From contig CAAGFE010000003.1 of the NCBI GenBank assembly GCA_900769075.1, positions 15,996 through 79,995 of the forward strand: 64,000 nt of DNA, read 5' to 3'. Shown here piece by piece: positions 50,354-58,399 of this stretch; positions within the stretch are counted from its first letter, which is position 1; each line of letters opens with the position of its first letter. The notes below the pieces were generated by a model, which saw nothing but the letters and a program-made list of their open reading frames with translations, was not told the origin of the DNA and searched no databases. The translations under genes and the position numbers were made by a program. Origin of the DNA: Clostridia bacterium (GTDB lineage: Bacteria > Bacillota > Clostridia > Christensenellales > Aristaeellaceae).

Positions 50354-50384
50354 GCCCTCCGGTGCAATGCCGGAGGGCCTTTTT
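50354..50384 (+). terminator. Rho-independent terminator after trpXYZ
   Basis: GCCCTCCGG (50354-50362) pairs with CCGGAGGGC (50370-50378), followed by CTTTTT. Confidence 0.9.
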
Positions 50385-50440
50385 GCTCCCCAATCGCGCA
50401 AAATGATGATGGAAACCTTGTCTATTCTTGCGATTCCGTG

Positions 50441-50469
50441 TTGCAAAATGGCAGAAGCTATGATAAAAT
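50441..50469 (+). promoter_or_regulatory. Promoter of the hydrogenase cluster
   Basis: TTGCAA (50441-50446) and TAAAAT (50464-50469) are spaced 17 bp, with TGA forming an extended -10. The leader is about 65 nt and contains a small GCGC-TTTTTT-GCGC hairpin. Confidence 0.7.
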
Positions 50470-50541
50470 TTAAACGAAGTCGCAAATCTTGTGTGGCGCT
50501 TTTTTGCGCTGCCGCGGGCTGCATTGAAGGAGGATATACAC

Positions 50542-50781
50542 ATGAAGATCACGGTTTGTATCGGCAGTTCCTGTCATATCAAGGGATCCCGCCAGGTGGT
50601 GAGCCAGCTGCAGAAGCTGATCGCGGAGAATCACCTGGATGAGCAGGTTGAGCTGGGCGGCACCTTCTGCCTGGGCAACTGCCAGAAGGGCGTTTGCGTC
50701 ACGGTGGACGGCGCGTTCTTCTCCGTCAGCCCCGATACCGTCGAGGAGTTCTTCCAGAAAAACGTGAAGGAAAAGGTGTAA
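50542..50781 (+). CDS. [2Fe-2S] thioredoxin-like ferredoxin, first copy
   Basis: A 79-aa protein of the thioredoxin-like [2Fe-2S] family (NuoE C-terminal type). The four ligands are CIGSSC (C-x4-C, residues 6 and 11) and CLGNC (C-x3-C, near 43 and 47). Such small proteins pass electrons to hydrogenase modules. The ATG at 50542 follows AAGGAGG. A second copy follows after 3 bp, so this is the lead gene of the hydrogenase operon. Confidence 0.9.
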   Translation: MKITVCIGSSCHIKGSRQVVSQLQKLIAENHLDEQVELGGTFCLGNCQKGVCVTVDGAFFSVSPDTVEEFFQKNVKEKV

Positions 50782-50784
50782 ACC

Positions 50785-51033
50785 ATGATCATTCAGATTT
50801 GCGTGGGCAGCTCCTGCCACATCAAGGGGTCGCCCGAGATCGTGGAGCTGCTTCAGGCCGCCGTGGCAGAGCATCACCTGGAGAACGAAGTGACCCTGGC
50901 GGGGAGCTTCTGCATCGGCAAGTGCAACCGCATCGGCGTGACGGTGCAGGTGGATGACGAGGTCTGCACCGGGGTGACGAAGGAAGGCTTCAAGGAGTTC
51001 TTCCAGGAGCATGTGCTGGCCAGGCTGCGGTAA
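50785..51033 (+). CDS. [2Fe-2S] thioredoxin-like ferredoxin, second copy
   Basis: An 82-aa paralogue of the gene just upstream. It keeps CVGSSC near the start and CIGKC near residue 46, and the N-terminal IQICVGSSCHIKGS nearly repeats the first copy. Its start is 3 bp after the stop of the first copy. Two copies in tandem may supply two separate partners, the sensory and the catalytic hydrogenase encoded downstream; this is inference. Confidence 0.9.
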   Translation: MIIQICVGSSCHIKGSPEIVELLQAAVAEHHLENEVTLAGSFCIGKCNRIGVTVQVDDEVCTGVTKEGFKEFFQEHVLARLR

Positions 51034-51066
51034 AGCGGTTGCACGAAGGAAAGGAAGGAACAGTCG

Positions 51067-52740
51067 ATGAACTGCCTGACACTGAAAAAATCCAACTGCA
51101 TGAACTGTTACAAGTGCATCCGCCATTGCCCGGTGAAGTCCATCCGCTTCTCCGGCGGGCAGGCGCACATCATCAACAATGAGTGCATTCTCTGCGGTCA
51201 GTGCTTCGTGGTCTGCCCCCAGAACGCCAAGGAAATCGTCAACGAAACCGAGAAGGTCAAGGTGCTGCTCCAGACCGGCGACCCGGTGTATGTCAGCCTG
51301 GCGCCGTCCTTCATTGCGAACTACCCGGGCGTGGGCATCGAGGCGATGCGCCGCGCGCTGAAAAAGCTGGGCTTTGCCGATGTGGAGGAAACCGCCATCG
51401 GCGCCACCATGGTCAAGACCGAATACGAGCGCATGCTCAATGAAGAGGCGCGGGACGTGATCATCTCCTCCTGCTGCCACTCCGTCAATCTGCTGATCCA
51501 GAAGTACTACCCCGCTGCGCTGGAATATCTGGCGGACGTGGTGTCCCCCATGCAGGCCCACTGCCTGGATCTCAAGCGGCGTTATCCCAACGCAAAGACC
51601 GTGTTCATCGGCCCCTGCGTGGCCAAGAAGGATGAGGCCGAGCATTACGCCGGCATCGTGGACGCGGTGCTGACCTTCGAGGAGCTGACTCGCTGGCTGG
51701 AGAAGGAGGACATCCTGCTGGACAGGATCATGGACAAGGAAGAAAACAGCCGGGCCCGTTTCTTCCCCACCGCCGGCGGCATCCTCAAGACCATGGCCCT
51801 GGATACCCCCGGCTTCACCTACATGGCGGTGGACGGCGTGGAGAACTGCAAGACCGCGCTCCAGGAAATCATCAACGGCAAGGTTCACAAGTGCTTTGTG
51901 GAGATGAGCGCCTGCGTGGGCAGCTGCGTGGGCGGACCGGTGATGGAGAAGAACTCCCGCGCGGTGATCCAGGACTATGTCGCCGTGGCGAATTACGCGG
52001 GCGAGAAGGACTTCCAGGTCAATCAGCCCGATTCCCTGGAGATGAAGAAGGCCTTCAGCAGCATCGCCCATCATCTTCCGGCGCCCTCGGAGGCCGAAAT
52101 CAACAGTGTGCTGCGCCAGATGGGCAAATTCCGCCCCGAGCAGGAGCTGAACTGCGGCTCCTGCGGCTACAACACCTGCCGGGACAAGGCCGTCGCCATC
52201 ATCCAGGGCAAGGCGGAAATCTCGATGTGCCTGCCCTATTTGAAGGACAAGGCGGAGAGCTTCTCCGATACCATCGTGGAGAATACCCCCAACGGCCTGA
52301 TCGTGCTGAACGAAAAGCTGGAGGTGCAGCAGATCAACTCCGCTGCCCGCCGCCTGATGAATATCCGCTCCGCCTCCGACGTGATGGGCGCCCATGTGGC
52401 CCGCATCCTGGAGCCGGAGGTGTTCATGAGCGTGCTCAACAGCCGCCGCAACGTCCTCAGCCAGCGCACCTACCTGGCTGAGTACAAGCGCTATGTGGAC
52501 ATGACGGTCATGTATGACAATGACTCCCGGCTGCTCATCGGCATCATGCGCGATGTGACCGAGGAGGAGCTGGCCCGCGGCAAGAAGGATGACATCAGCC
52601 AGAAGACCATCGAGGTAGCCGATCGCGTGGTCGAAAAGCAGATGCGCATCGTGCAGGAGATCGCATCCCTCCTGGGCGAAACCGCCGCGGAAACCAAGAT
52701 CGCCCTGACCAAGCTGAAGGAGTCGATCATCAATGAATGA
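51067..52740 (+). CDS. Sensory-type [FeFe] hydrogenase with FeS and PAS domains (HydS-like)
   Basis: A 557-aa iron-sulfur protein. Two [4Fe-4S] ferredoxin motifs open it (CMNCYKCIRHCP, CILCGQCFVVCP). The H-cluster domain (about 75-320) has ISSCCHS (near 133), GPCVAKKDE (near 181) and EMSACVGSCVGG (near 278). These differ from catalytic enzymes (SCCP, MACxGGC). A further FeS motif with spacing C-x2-C-x4-C-x16-C begins at residue 363, and a PAS domain lies at about 395-500. The layout matches group C sensory hydrogenases, thought to detect hydrogen and signal through a partner. The next gene is a phosphatase overlapping it by 8 bp. Confidence 0.92.
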   Translation: MNCLTLKKSNCMNCYKCIRHCPVKSIRFSGGQAHIINNECILCGQCFVVCPQNAKEIVNETEKVKVLLQTGDPVYVSLAPSFIANYPGVGIEAMRRALKKLGFADVEETAIGATMVKTEYERMLNEEARDVIISSCCHSVNLLIQKYYPAALEYLADVVSPMQAHCLDLKRRYPNAKTVFIGPCVAKKDEAEHYAGIVDAVLTFEELTRWLEKEDILLDRIMDKEENSRARFFPTAGGILKTMALDTPGFTYMAVDGVENCKTALQEIINGKVHKCFVEMSACVGSCVGGPVMEKNSRAVIQDYVAVANYAGEKDFQVNQPDSLEMKKAFSSIAHHLPAPSEAEINSVLRQMGKFRPEQELNCGSCGYNTCRDKAVAIIQGKAEISMCLPYLKDKAESFSDTIVENTPNGLIVLNEKLEVQQINSAARRLMNIRSASDVMGAHVARILEPEVFMSVLNSRRNVLSQRTYLAEYKRYVDMTVMYDNDSRLLIGIMRDVTEEELARGKKDDISQKTIEVADRVVEKQMRIVQEIASLLGETAAETKIALTKLKESIINE

Positions 52741-53902
52741 CCTGTGCGCGGATATCGGCTACAAGAGCATCAACCATGCGGGGGAGCAGCTGTGCGGCGA
52801 CCATGTGGACATCGTCGAGCCGGATGAAAGCTCGACGGTGATCGTGCTGTCCGACGGCCTGGGCAGCGGCGTGAAGGCCTCCATCCTGTCGACCCTGACC
52901 TCCAAGATCATCTCCACCATGATGGCGGAGGGCCTTCCTTTGGAGGACTGCGTGGAAACCATCGCCCAGACGCTGCCGGTCTGCTCCGTGCGCGGCGTGG
53001 CGTATTCCACCTTCACCATCATTCACCTGAAGAACAACGAAACCGCGGAAATCATCCAGTATGACAATCCGCAGCTCATCCTCATCCGCAACGACAAGAA
53101 TTACGAGTACGACCGGCTGGAGATGAACATCGGCGGCAAGAAAATCCTGAAGTCCGTGGTGAACCTGCGGGAGGGCGACCAGTTCATCGCCATGAGCGAC
53201 GGATGCCCCCATGCGGGCATCGGCATGGCCTACAACTTCGGCTGGAAGCGGGAGGACATCATCGACTTCATGGAAACCCTGGCGCCGGTAGGCTACACCG
53301 CCAAAACCCTGGCCACCATGCTGGTGGACGAGTGCGACAAGCTCTACGGGCATGAGCCGGGGGACGATGCCACCGCCTGCGTGGTGCGCATCCGCAAGCG
53401 GGAGCCGATGAACATCCTCTTCGGCCCGCCCTTCAACCGGGACGACGCCGACCGGATGATGTCGCTCTTCTTCTCCAAGGCGGGCAAGCACATCATCTGC
53501 GGCGGCACAACCTCCTCCATCGCGGCGAAGTACCTGGGCAAGCCGCTCAAGGCGAAGCTGGACTTCTCCTCCGACCTGCCCCCCACGGCGGAAATCGAGG
53601 GCGTGGATCTGGTCACCGAGGGCGTGATCACCATGAACAAGGTGGTTGAATACGCCAAGGATTACCTGGCAGAAAACAATTTCTACGAGGAATGGAGCTT
53701 CAAGCGGGACGGCGCAGCCCAGATCAGCCGCCTGCTCTTTGAGGAAGCGACGGATATCAACTTCTACGTCGGCCGTGCGATCAACCCTGCCCATCAGAAT
53801 CCCGATCTGCCGATCAACTTCAACATCAAGATGAACCTGGTGGAGGAGCTGTCAAAATCCCTGCGTCAGATGGGCAAGCGGGTGAAGGTAAGTTACTTCT
53901 AA
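52733..53902 (+). CDS. PP2C/SpoIIE-type serine phosphatase
   Basis: A 389-aa phosphatase. The SpoIIE/PP2C domain (about 1-225) shows VIVLSDGLGSG, QFIAMSDGCPHAG and HEPGDDATACVV, supplying the metal-binding Asp residues. The last ~160 residues (ILFGPPFNRDDADRMMSLFF, HIICGGTTSSIAAKYLG) form a separate domain I do not recognise but which recurs in hydrogenase-linked phosphatases. It overlaps the HydS-like gene by 8 bp, so the phosphatase is probably the output of that sensor. No kinase or anti-anti-sigma partner is in the window. Confidence 0.88.
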   Translation: MNDLCADIGYKSINHAGEQLCGDHVDIVEPDESSTVIVLSDGLGSGVKASILSTLTSKIISTMMAEGLPLEDCVETIAQTLPVCSVRGVAYSTFTIIHLKNNETAEIIQYDNPQLILIRNDKNYEYDRLEMNIGGKKILKSVVNLREGDQFIAMSDGCPHAGIGMAYNFGWKREDIIDFMETLAPVGYTAKTLATMLVDECDKLYGHEPGDDATACVVRIRKREPMNILFGPPFNRDDADRMMSLFFSKAGKHIICGGTTSSIAAKYLGKPLKAKLDFSSDLPPTAEIEGVDLVTEGVITMNKVVEYAKDYLAENNFYEEWSFKRDGAAQISRLLFEEATDINFYVGRAINPAHQNPDLPINFNIKMNLVEELSKSLRQMGKRVKVSYF

Positions 53903-53913
53903 GGAGATTGAAC

Positions 53914-55350
53914 ATGAGAAAGTTTGATACGAAGGTACAATACTTGAAGTACAAGGTGCTGCGCGAGGTGGCGCGCCGCGCCTGGGACGGGCTGACCCCT
54001 GATGAAGTGCTGGACATCCCCAAGGTGATCGTGCCCGGCAAGGTGCCCACGATGCGCTGCTGCGTGTACAAGGAGCGCGCCATCCTGGGCGAGCGGGTGA
54101 AGCTCGCCATGGGCGGCAACCGGGAGGGCAATATCATCCAGGTGATCGACATCGCCTGCGACGAGTGCCCCGCTGCCGGCTACGAGGTGACCGGCAACTG
54201 CCGCGGCTGTCTGGCGAACCGCTGCGAGGACGTGTGCAAGCGCAAGGCCATCTCCTTCGACCACAACCATGTGGCCCACATCGACAAGAACCTGTGCGTG
54301 GAGTGCGGTCAGTGCGCGAAGGTCTGCCCCTTCGGCGCGATTGTCAACCGCAAGCGTCCCTGCCAGAATGCCTGCAAGATCAAGGCCATCGAAATCTCCC
54401 CGGAGGGCGCAGCCGCCATCAATGACGAAAAGTGCATCCAGTGCGGCGCCTGCGTGTACCAGTGCCCCTTCGGCGCCATCAGCGACCGCAGCTTCATCAC
54501 CGATGTGATCGACATCATCAACAAGAGCGAGGACAACACGGCCTACAAGGTGTACGCCATCGTCGCGCCCGCGTTCTCCAGCCAGTTCAGCCATGCCAAG
54601 GTGGGCCAGGCCATCACCGGCCTGAAGAAGCTGGGCTTCCACGCGGTGATCGAGGCGGCTCTGGGCGCGGATATCGTGTCCATGTCCGAATCCCGGGAGC
54701 TGGCGGAAAAGGTGGCGGAGAAGGGCGCGATGACCTCCTCCTGCTGCCCGGCCTTCGTGCGCTACATCAAGACCGCCTTCCCCGAGCTGACCCCCTTCAT
54801 CAGCCACAACCTGTCCCCCATGGCGGCGCTGGCCAAGTATATCAAGTCCACCGACCCGACGGCGAAGGTCGTCTTTGTCGGCCCCTGCACCGCCAAGAAG
54901 GCGGAGCGCGAGCTGGACAGCGTGAAGGATCTGGTCGACGCGGTGCTGACCTTTGAGGAGCTGCAGGCCCTGTTCGACAGCAAGGACATGGAAATCTCCG
55001 AGCTGCCGGAGGACGTGCTGGACAACGCCTCCTACTTCGGACGCATCTTCGCCCGTTCCGGCGGCCTGAGCGAGGCTGTGGCCCAGGCGCTCAAGGAGCA
55101 GAACATCGACTTCGAGGCCAAGCCCGTGGTGTGCAGCGGCATCGAGGAATGCCGCATGGCGCTGCTCAAGCTGTCCAAGAACCCGAAGATTCTGGGCGGC
55201 AACTTCATCGAGGGCATGGCCTGCCTGGGCGGCTGCATCAACGGCGCAGGCTGCCTGACCCATGGTGAAAAGAACAAGGCCGAGGTGGACAAGTACGGCC
55301 GCGAGGCGATGGAAAAGACCATTTCCGATGCGGTGTCCATCCTCAAGTAA
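53914..55350 (+). CDS. Catalytic-type monomeric [FeFe] hydrogenase (group B-like)
   Basis: A 478-aa hydrogenase making H2 from ferredoxin electrons. The N-terminal ~130 residues are a family-specific region with a cysteine cluster (CDECPAAGYEVTGNCRGC). Two [4Fe-4S] motifs follow (CVECGQCAKVCPFGA, CIQCGACVYQCPFGA), then the H-cluster domain with TSSCCPAF (near 272), GPCTAKKAE (near 322) and EGMACLGGCINGAG (near 432). The SCCP Cys needed for proton transfer is present, unlike in the sensory partner. GPC replaces the MPC of group A. The ATG at 53914 is used because AAGGAG lies 7 bases before it. It ends the operon. Confidence 0.93.
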   Translation: MRKFDTKVQYLKYKVLREVARRAWDGLTPDEVLDIPKVIVPGKVPTMRCCVYKERAILGERVKLAMGGNREGNIIQVIDIACDECPAAGYEVTGNCRGCLANRCEDVCKRKAISFDHNHVAHIDKNLCVECGQCAKVCPFGAIVNRKRPCQNACKIKAIEISPEGAAAINDEKCIQCGACVYQCPFGAISDRSFITDVIDIINKSEDNTAYKVYAIVAPAFSSQFSHAKVGQAITGLKKLGFHAVIEAALGADIVSMSESRELAEKVAEKGAMTSSCCPAFVRYIKTAFPELTPFISHNLSPMAALAKYIKSTDPTAKVVFVGPCTAKKAERELDSVKDLVDAVLTFEELQALFDSKDMEISELPEDVLDNASYFGRIFARSGGLSEAVAQALKEQNIDFEAKPVVCSGIEECRMALLKLSKNPKILGGNFIEGMACLGGCINGAGCLTHGEKNKAEVDKYGREAMEKTISDAVSILK

Positions 55351-55364
55351 GAGAAAATCAAGCA

Positions 55365-55393
55365 GGGCGGTGCGGGCAATCGTGCCGCCCTTT
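55365..55393. terminator. Terminator between hydrogenase operon and yolD
   Basis: GGGCGG (55365-55370) and CCGCCC (55385-55390), extended by weaker pairs, are followed by TTT. Convergent genes meet here. Confidence 0.65.
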
Positions 55394-55397
55394 CTAT

Positions 55398-55823
55398 TTA
55401 CCCCGCGCAGTGCAGAAGCTCAATGCCATGAATCTTCCCGAAGGGGATCATGCGTCCATCGGTGAGGATGATGCTTTGCCCCGTTTCGTCAATCCGCCTG
55501 ACCCGCCCGGTGACGCCGATCCATGCGCCGCCGGGCTTTTTTTCGTCCGGCTCAAAGCAGGTGAGGGTGACCTCCGGCTGCTCATGCACGCGGCCCATCA
55601 AGCCGCAGAGCTGCGCGTTCAGGCGGATGCAGTCCTCCTCCGTCAGCTCGGGGCAGCGGTCGGTGAGACGGGCGGTTTCGTCGATGCAGTCGTCAAAGCC
55701 GCTCAGCGCGGCGAAGGGCGCGAACTGGGCAGCCCGGTTCAAGGGGGACATGCGCGTCCGCCGGGGGGAAACCGGGCGCGGCAGGTCGATGATGTCGTCG
55801 TAGCGGCGGGAAACGGTGCTCAT
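55398..55823 (-). CDS. YolD-like protein
   Basis: A 141-aa small protein of the YolD-like family. The N-terminus (IIDLPRPVSPRRTRMSPLNRAAQFAPFAALSGFDD) is characteristic, followed by a small beta domain (WIGVTGRVRRIDETGQSIIL). YolD-like proteins are encoded with Y-family polymerases and are thought to assist or regulate them. It overlaps the polymerase gene by 4 bp and shares its SOS-type promoter region. Confidence 0.9.
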   Translation of the reverse strand: MSTVSRRYDDIIDLPRPVSPRRTRMSPLNRAAQFAPFAALSGFDDCIDETARLTDRCPELTEEDCIRLNAQLCGLMGRVHEQPEVTLTCFEPDEKKPGGAWIGVTGRVRRIDETGQSIILTDGRMIPFGKIHGIELLHCAG

Positions 55824-57340
55824 GCCTTGTGACCTCCAATCTGCTGATTGCGCTCCATGGTGGTGGCGCCCTCCTGGAAGTTCATGCCCATGAGGATGGC
55901 GTTCTTGCCGAAGCGGCGGCGGATGTCCAGCACGGCGCGCTGGCAGCTCCGCTCCCGGCGGAGGGCGGCTTCCTCGGCCTTCCGGCGGGCGTCCGCAGCG
56001 GCGTAGTCGGTGAAAAAATCCAGCTGCTCAAAGGGCGGATGCTGCTCTGCCTTGTCCTCCGGCAGGACGCGGGCTGCGATCACGTTCACCCGGCGGATGA
56101 GCAGGGTCGGGTTCGCAATGCGGTCATAGAGGGCAGCCATCGTGTCCACGAGGGTGCGGGTGGAGGAAGTCATGCGCGGGAGATTCGCCGTGCCGTGGGC
56201 GTGGCGGGGCATCGCCCTGCCATAGGGATCCAGCACCACCGCGCCGGTGTAGGCGGCACGGACGTCCGGGTCGCGGAGACTTTCGGCGTCATAGCCGATG
56301 TGCAGCACCAGCTGATCGGTCAGCAGACGCTTCTCCACCAGGTCAAGGGAGAGCAGGTCAGCCATTTCCTGCACGATCAGCCGCGCCTGGTCGAAGGGAT
56401 AGGGGCGGCTGAGCACCTGACCGATGCTCAGGCTGTGGCTGGCAGGTTTGTAGGCCTTGATGTCCGCGAGGGTGCAGGGCTCCCAGCCCCAGGCGTGGTC
56501 GATGAGCAGCTCCGCGTTCACGCCGAAGAGCTTGTACAGCAGCGCCTCACTGAAATAGCTGCCGGGATTCCCCAGGGAACAGCGGGCCACATCGCCCATG
56601 GTGAACATGTTGTATTTCGCCAGCTTCCGGGCATATCCGCCGCCGATGCGCCAGAAATCGGTGATGGGCTGATGATCCCACAGCTGATGGCGGTAAGCCG
56701 TTTCGTCCAGCTCGGCGATGCGCACGCCCTGCGCGTCCGGCGCGGCCTTCTTCGCCACGATGTCCATGGCGACCTTGGCGAGGTACAGATTGGTACCGAT
56801 GCCCGCCGTCGCCGTGATGCCGGTGGTCGCCAGCACGTCGCGGATGATGGTGACGGCAAATTCGCGGGCGGTCATTTTCGCAGCCATGAGGTAGGGGGTG
56901 ACGTCCATGAACACCTCGTCCACGGAGTACACATGGATGTCCTCCGGTGCGACGTACTTGAGGTAGACGTCATACACGCGGGCGCTGACCTCCATGTAGC
57001 GTGCCATGCGGGGCGGCGCTTTGATGAAGTCGATGGCCTTTTCAGGGTGGACAGCCAGTTCCGCCGCATCCCAGGACGCGCCGGTGAAGCGCTGTCCGGG
57101 GGCGTGCAGCCTGCGGCGGGCGTTGGCCCCATGCACCTGCTGAATCGCCTCGAACAGCCGCGGACGCCCCGGCACGCCGCAGGCCTTCAGCGAGGGCGAC
57201 ACCGCCAGGCAGATGGTCTTGTCCGTGCGGGATTCGTCCGCCACCACCAGGTGGGTCGAAAGCGGGTCGAGGCCGCGGTCAACGCATTCCACCGATGCGT
57301 AGAAGGATTTCAGGTCAATGGCGATGTACTGCCTTTCCAC
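55820..57340 (-). CDS. Y-family (UmuC/DinP-type) error-prone DNA polymerase
   Basis: A 506-aa translesion polymerase resembling UvrX/YqjW of Bacillus. The catalytic region has YIAIDLKSFYASVEC with the first metal Asp, YSVDEVFMDVT with the second acidic pair, and TATAGIGTNLYLAKVAMDI. The thumb has the WRIGGGYARKL segment. The C-terminal ~170 residues include the little-finger region. The start is taken as GTG at 57340 because AAGGTGGGA lies 7 bases upstream and proteins of the family begin here; an ATG at 57373 is the alternative. An SOS box lies just upstream. It is cotranscribed with yolD. Confidence 0.9.
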   Translation of the reverse strand: MERQYIAIDLKSFYASVECVDRGLDPLSTHLVVADESRTDKTICLAVSPSLKACGVPGRPRLFEAIQQVHGANARRRLHAPGQRFTGASWDAAELAVHPEKAIDFIKAPPRMARYMEVSARVYDVYLKYVAPEDIHVYSVDEVFMDVTPYLMAAKMTAREFAVTIIRDVLATTGITATAGIGTNLYLAKVAMDIVAKKAAPDAQGVRIAELDETAYRHQLWDHQPITDFWRIGGGYARKLAKYNMFTMGDVARCSLGNPGSYFSEALLYKLFGVNAELLIDHAWGWEPCTLADIKAYKPASHSLSIGQVLSRPYPFDQARLIVQEMADLLSLDLVEKRLLTDQLVLHIGYDAESLRDPDVRAAYTGAVVLDPYGRAMPRHAHGTANLPRMTSSTRTLVDTMAALYDRIANPTLLIRRVNVIAARVLPEDKAEQHPPFEQLDFFTDYAAADARRKAEEAALRRERSCQRAVLDIRRRFGKNAILMGMNFQEGATTMERNQQIGGHKA

Positions 57341-57367
57341 GGGAGATCCCACCTTGTTCCAATATGC

Positions 57368-57379
57368 GAACATTTGTTC
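57368..57379. promoter_or_regulatory. LexA (SOS) box of the polymerase-yolD operon
   Basis: GAACATTTGTTC, a GAAC-N4-GTTC palindrome of the Gram-positive type preceded by C, lies 28 bp before the GTG start. A -10-like TATAGA is directly beside it on the minus strand. Confidence 0.8.
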
Positions 57380-57454
57380 AATCTATAGGATTCTCCGCCT
57401 GAACCCAAAATCCTGCAAAAAGGAGAACAAAAATTCGCAGGAACGTAATGGGAA

Positions 57455-57478
57455 CAAAAAATCCGCACCCTTGCGGAT
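57455..57478 (-). terminator. Rho-independent terminator of the rha operon
   Basis: On the minus strand ATCCGCA (57478-57472) pairs with TGCGGAT (57467-57461), with a 4-base loop, followed by TTTTTT. It stops transcription before the polymerase gene. Confidence 0.9.
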
Positions 57479-57500
57479 GCGGATGGACAGGGGATATGAA

Positions 57501-58325
57501 TCAGTCGAGGAACTCCTCGCGGAGATTGACCTTGAAGTCCCGGGCGATGGCGCGCAGCTCGTCATCCTTGATGGTCTGGAGCTCGGGCAGACCGGTGGAC
57601 TTCTGCAGCACCCAAATCTGGGCGGACTTCTCGATGGTGTGCATCAAGCCGAAGGTGATGTCAAAGTCGGGGCCGGAGGCGAACAGGCCGTGGTGGGCCC
57701 AGACCGCCGCGTCGAACTCCTTCATCTTCTCGCAGGTGGCCATGGCGATGTCGGCGCCGCCGGGCACCATCCACGGCACCACGCCCACGCCGCCGGGGAA
57801 CACCACGGGGCACTCGGTGGCGCTCTTCCACAGGGCGCGGGAGAAGTCCCGGTCGGTCAGGGGCAGCACATAGGTCATGGCGATGATGTTCGCCGGATGG
57901 GCATGGTAGATCACGCGGTATTCGCCGTTCGTGGCCTTGGCCCGGACGCAGTGGTTCATGTAATGGCTGGGGAACTCGCTGGTGGGCTTGCCGCCGTTCA
58001 CCAGGCCCCAGACGATGCGGTAGGAATCGCCCTTGTCGTTGATCTCCACCACGCAGATGGAATCCTCGGGGTCGAGGATGACGTTGCGGAAGAACTTGCC
58101 GCTGCCGGTGGACAGGAAGTAGGAGCCTGCCAGGTTTTCGCCGGTGACGCCCATGCTCACCCAGGGGCGGGGCGTTTCGTCGAAGAAGGGCTTCATTTCA
58201 GCCACTTCCTCGTCCTTCAGGCGGTAGGTGAGGTTGCCGCCGTTGCGCTCATGCCAGCCCTGATGCCAGCCGTCGTCCGCCATGCGGATGTATTTCTTGA
58301 CGATTTCGATGTCGAGCATGCCCAT
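57501..58325 (-). CDS. rhaD: Rhamnulose-1-phosphate aldolase
   Basis: A 274-aa class II aldolase that splits L-rhamnulose-1-phosphate into dihydroxyacetone phosphate and L-lactaldehyde. Visible features are HERNGGNLTYRL, LSTGSGKFFRN, NGGKPTSEFPSH (catalytic Glu), YHAHPANI (two zinc His) and WAHHGLFASG (third zinc His). Length equals that of the E. coli enzyme. The ATG at 58325 is selected because GGAGG lies 9 bases upstream; ATG at 58319 is also in frame. It is the last gene of the rha operon. Confidence 0.95.
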   Translation of the reverse strand: MGMLDIEIVKKYIRMADDGWHQGWHERNGGNLTYRLKDEEVAEMKPFFDETPRPWVSMGVTGENLAGSYFLSTGSGKFFRNVILDPEDSICVVEINDKGDSYRIVWGLVNGGKPTSEFPSHYMNHCVRAKATNGEYRVIYHAHPANIIAMTYVLPLTDRDFSRALWKSATECPVVFPGGVGVVPWMVPGGADIAMATCEKMKEFDAAVWAHHGLFASGPDFDITFGLMHTIEKSAQIWVLQKSTGLPELQTIKDDELRAIARDFKVNLREEFLD

Positions 58326-58399
58326 TGCCTTTGTCCTCCATATCAAAAGTAGAATCAGCCTGCGCAGGGGAACTCCCTCAGCAGGGCATCGTTATTGCG

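Noticed and set aside
51067..52740. The first hydrogenase as a main catalytic H2 producer
   Set aside because: SCCH instead of SCCP at the proton-transfer motif and the PAS domain point to a sensory role; the gene at 53914 has the catalytic motifs.
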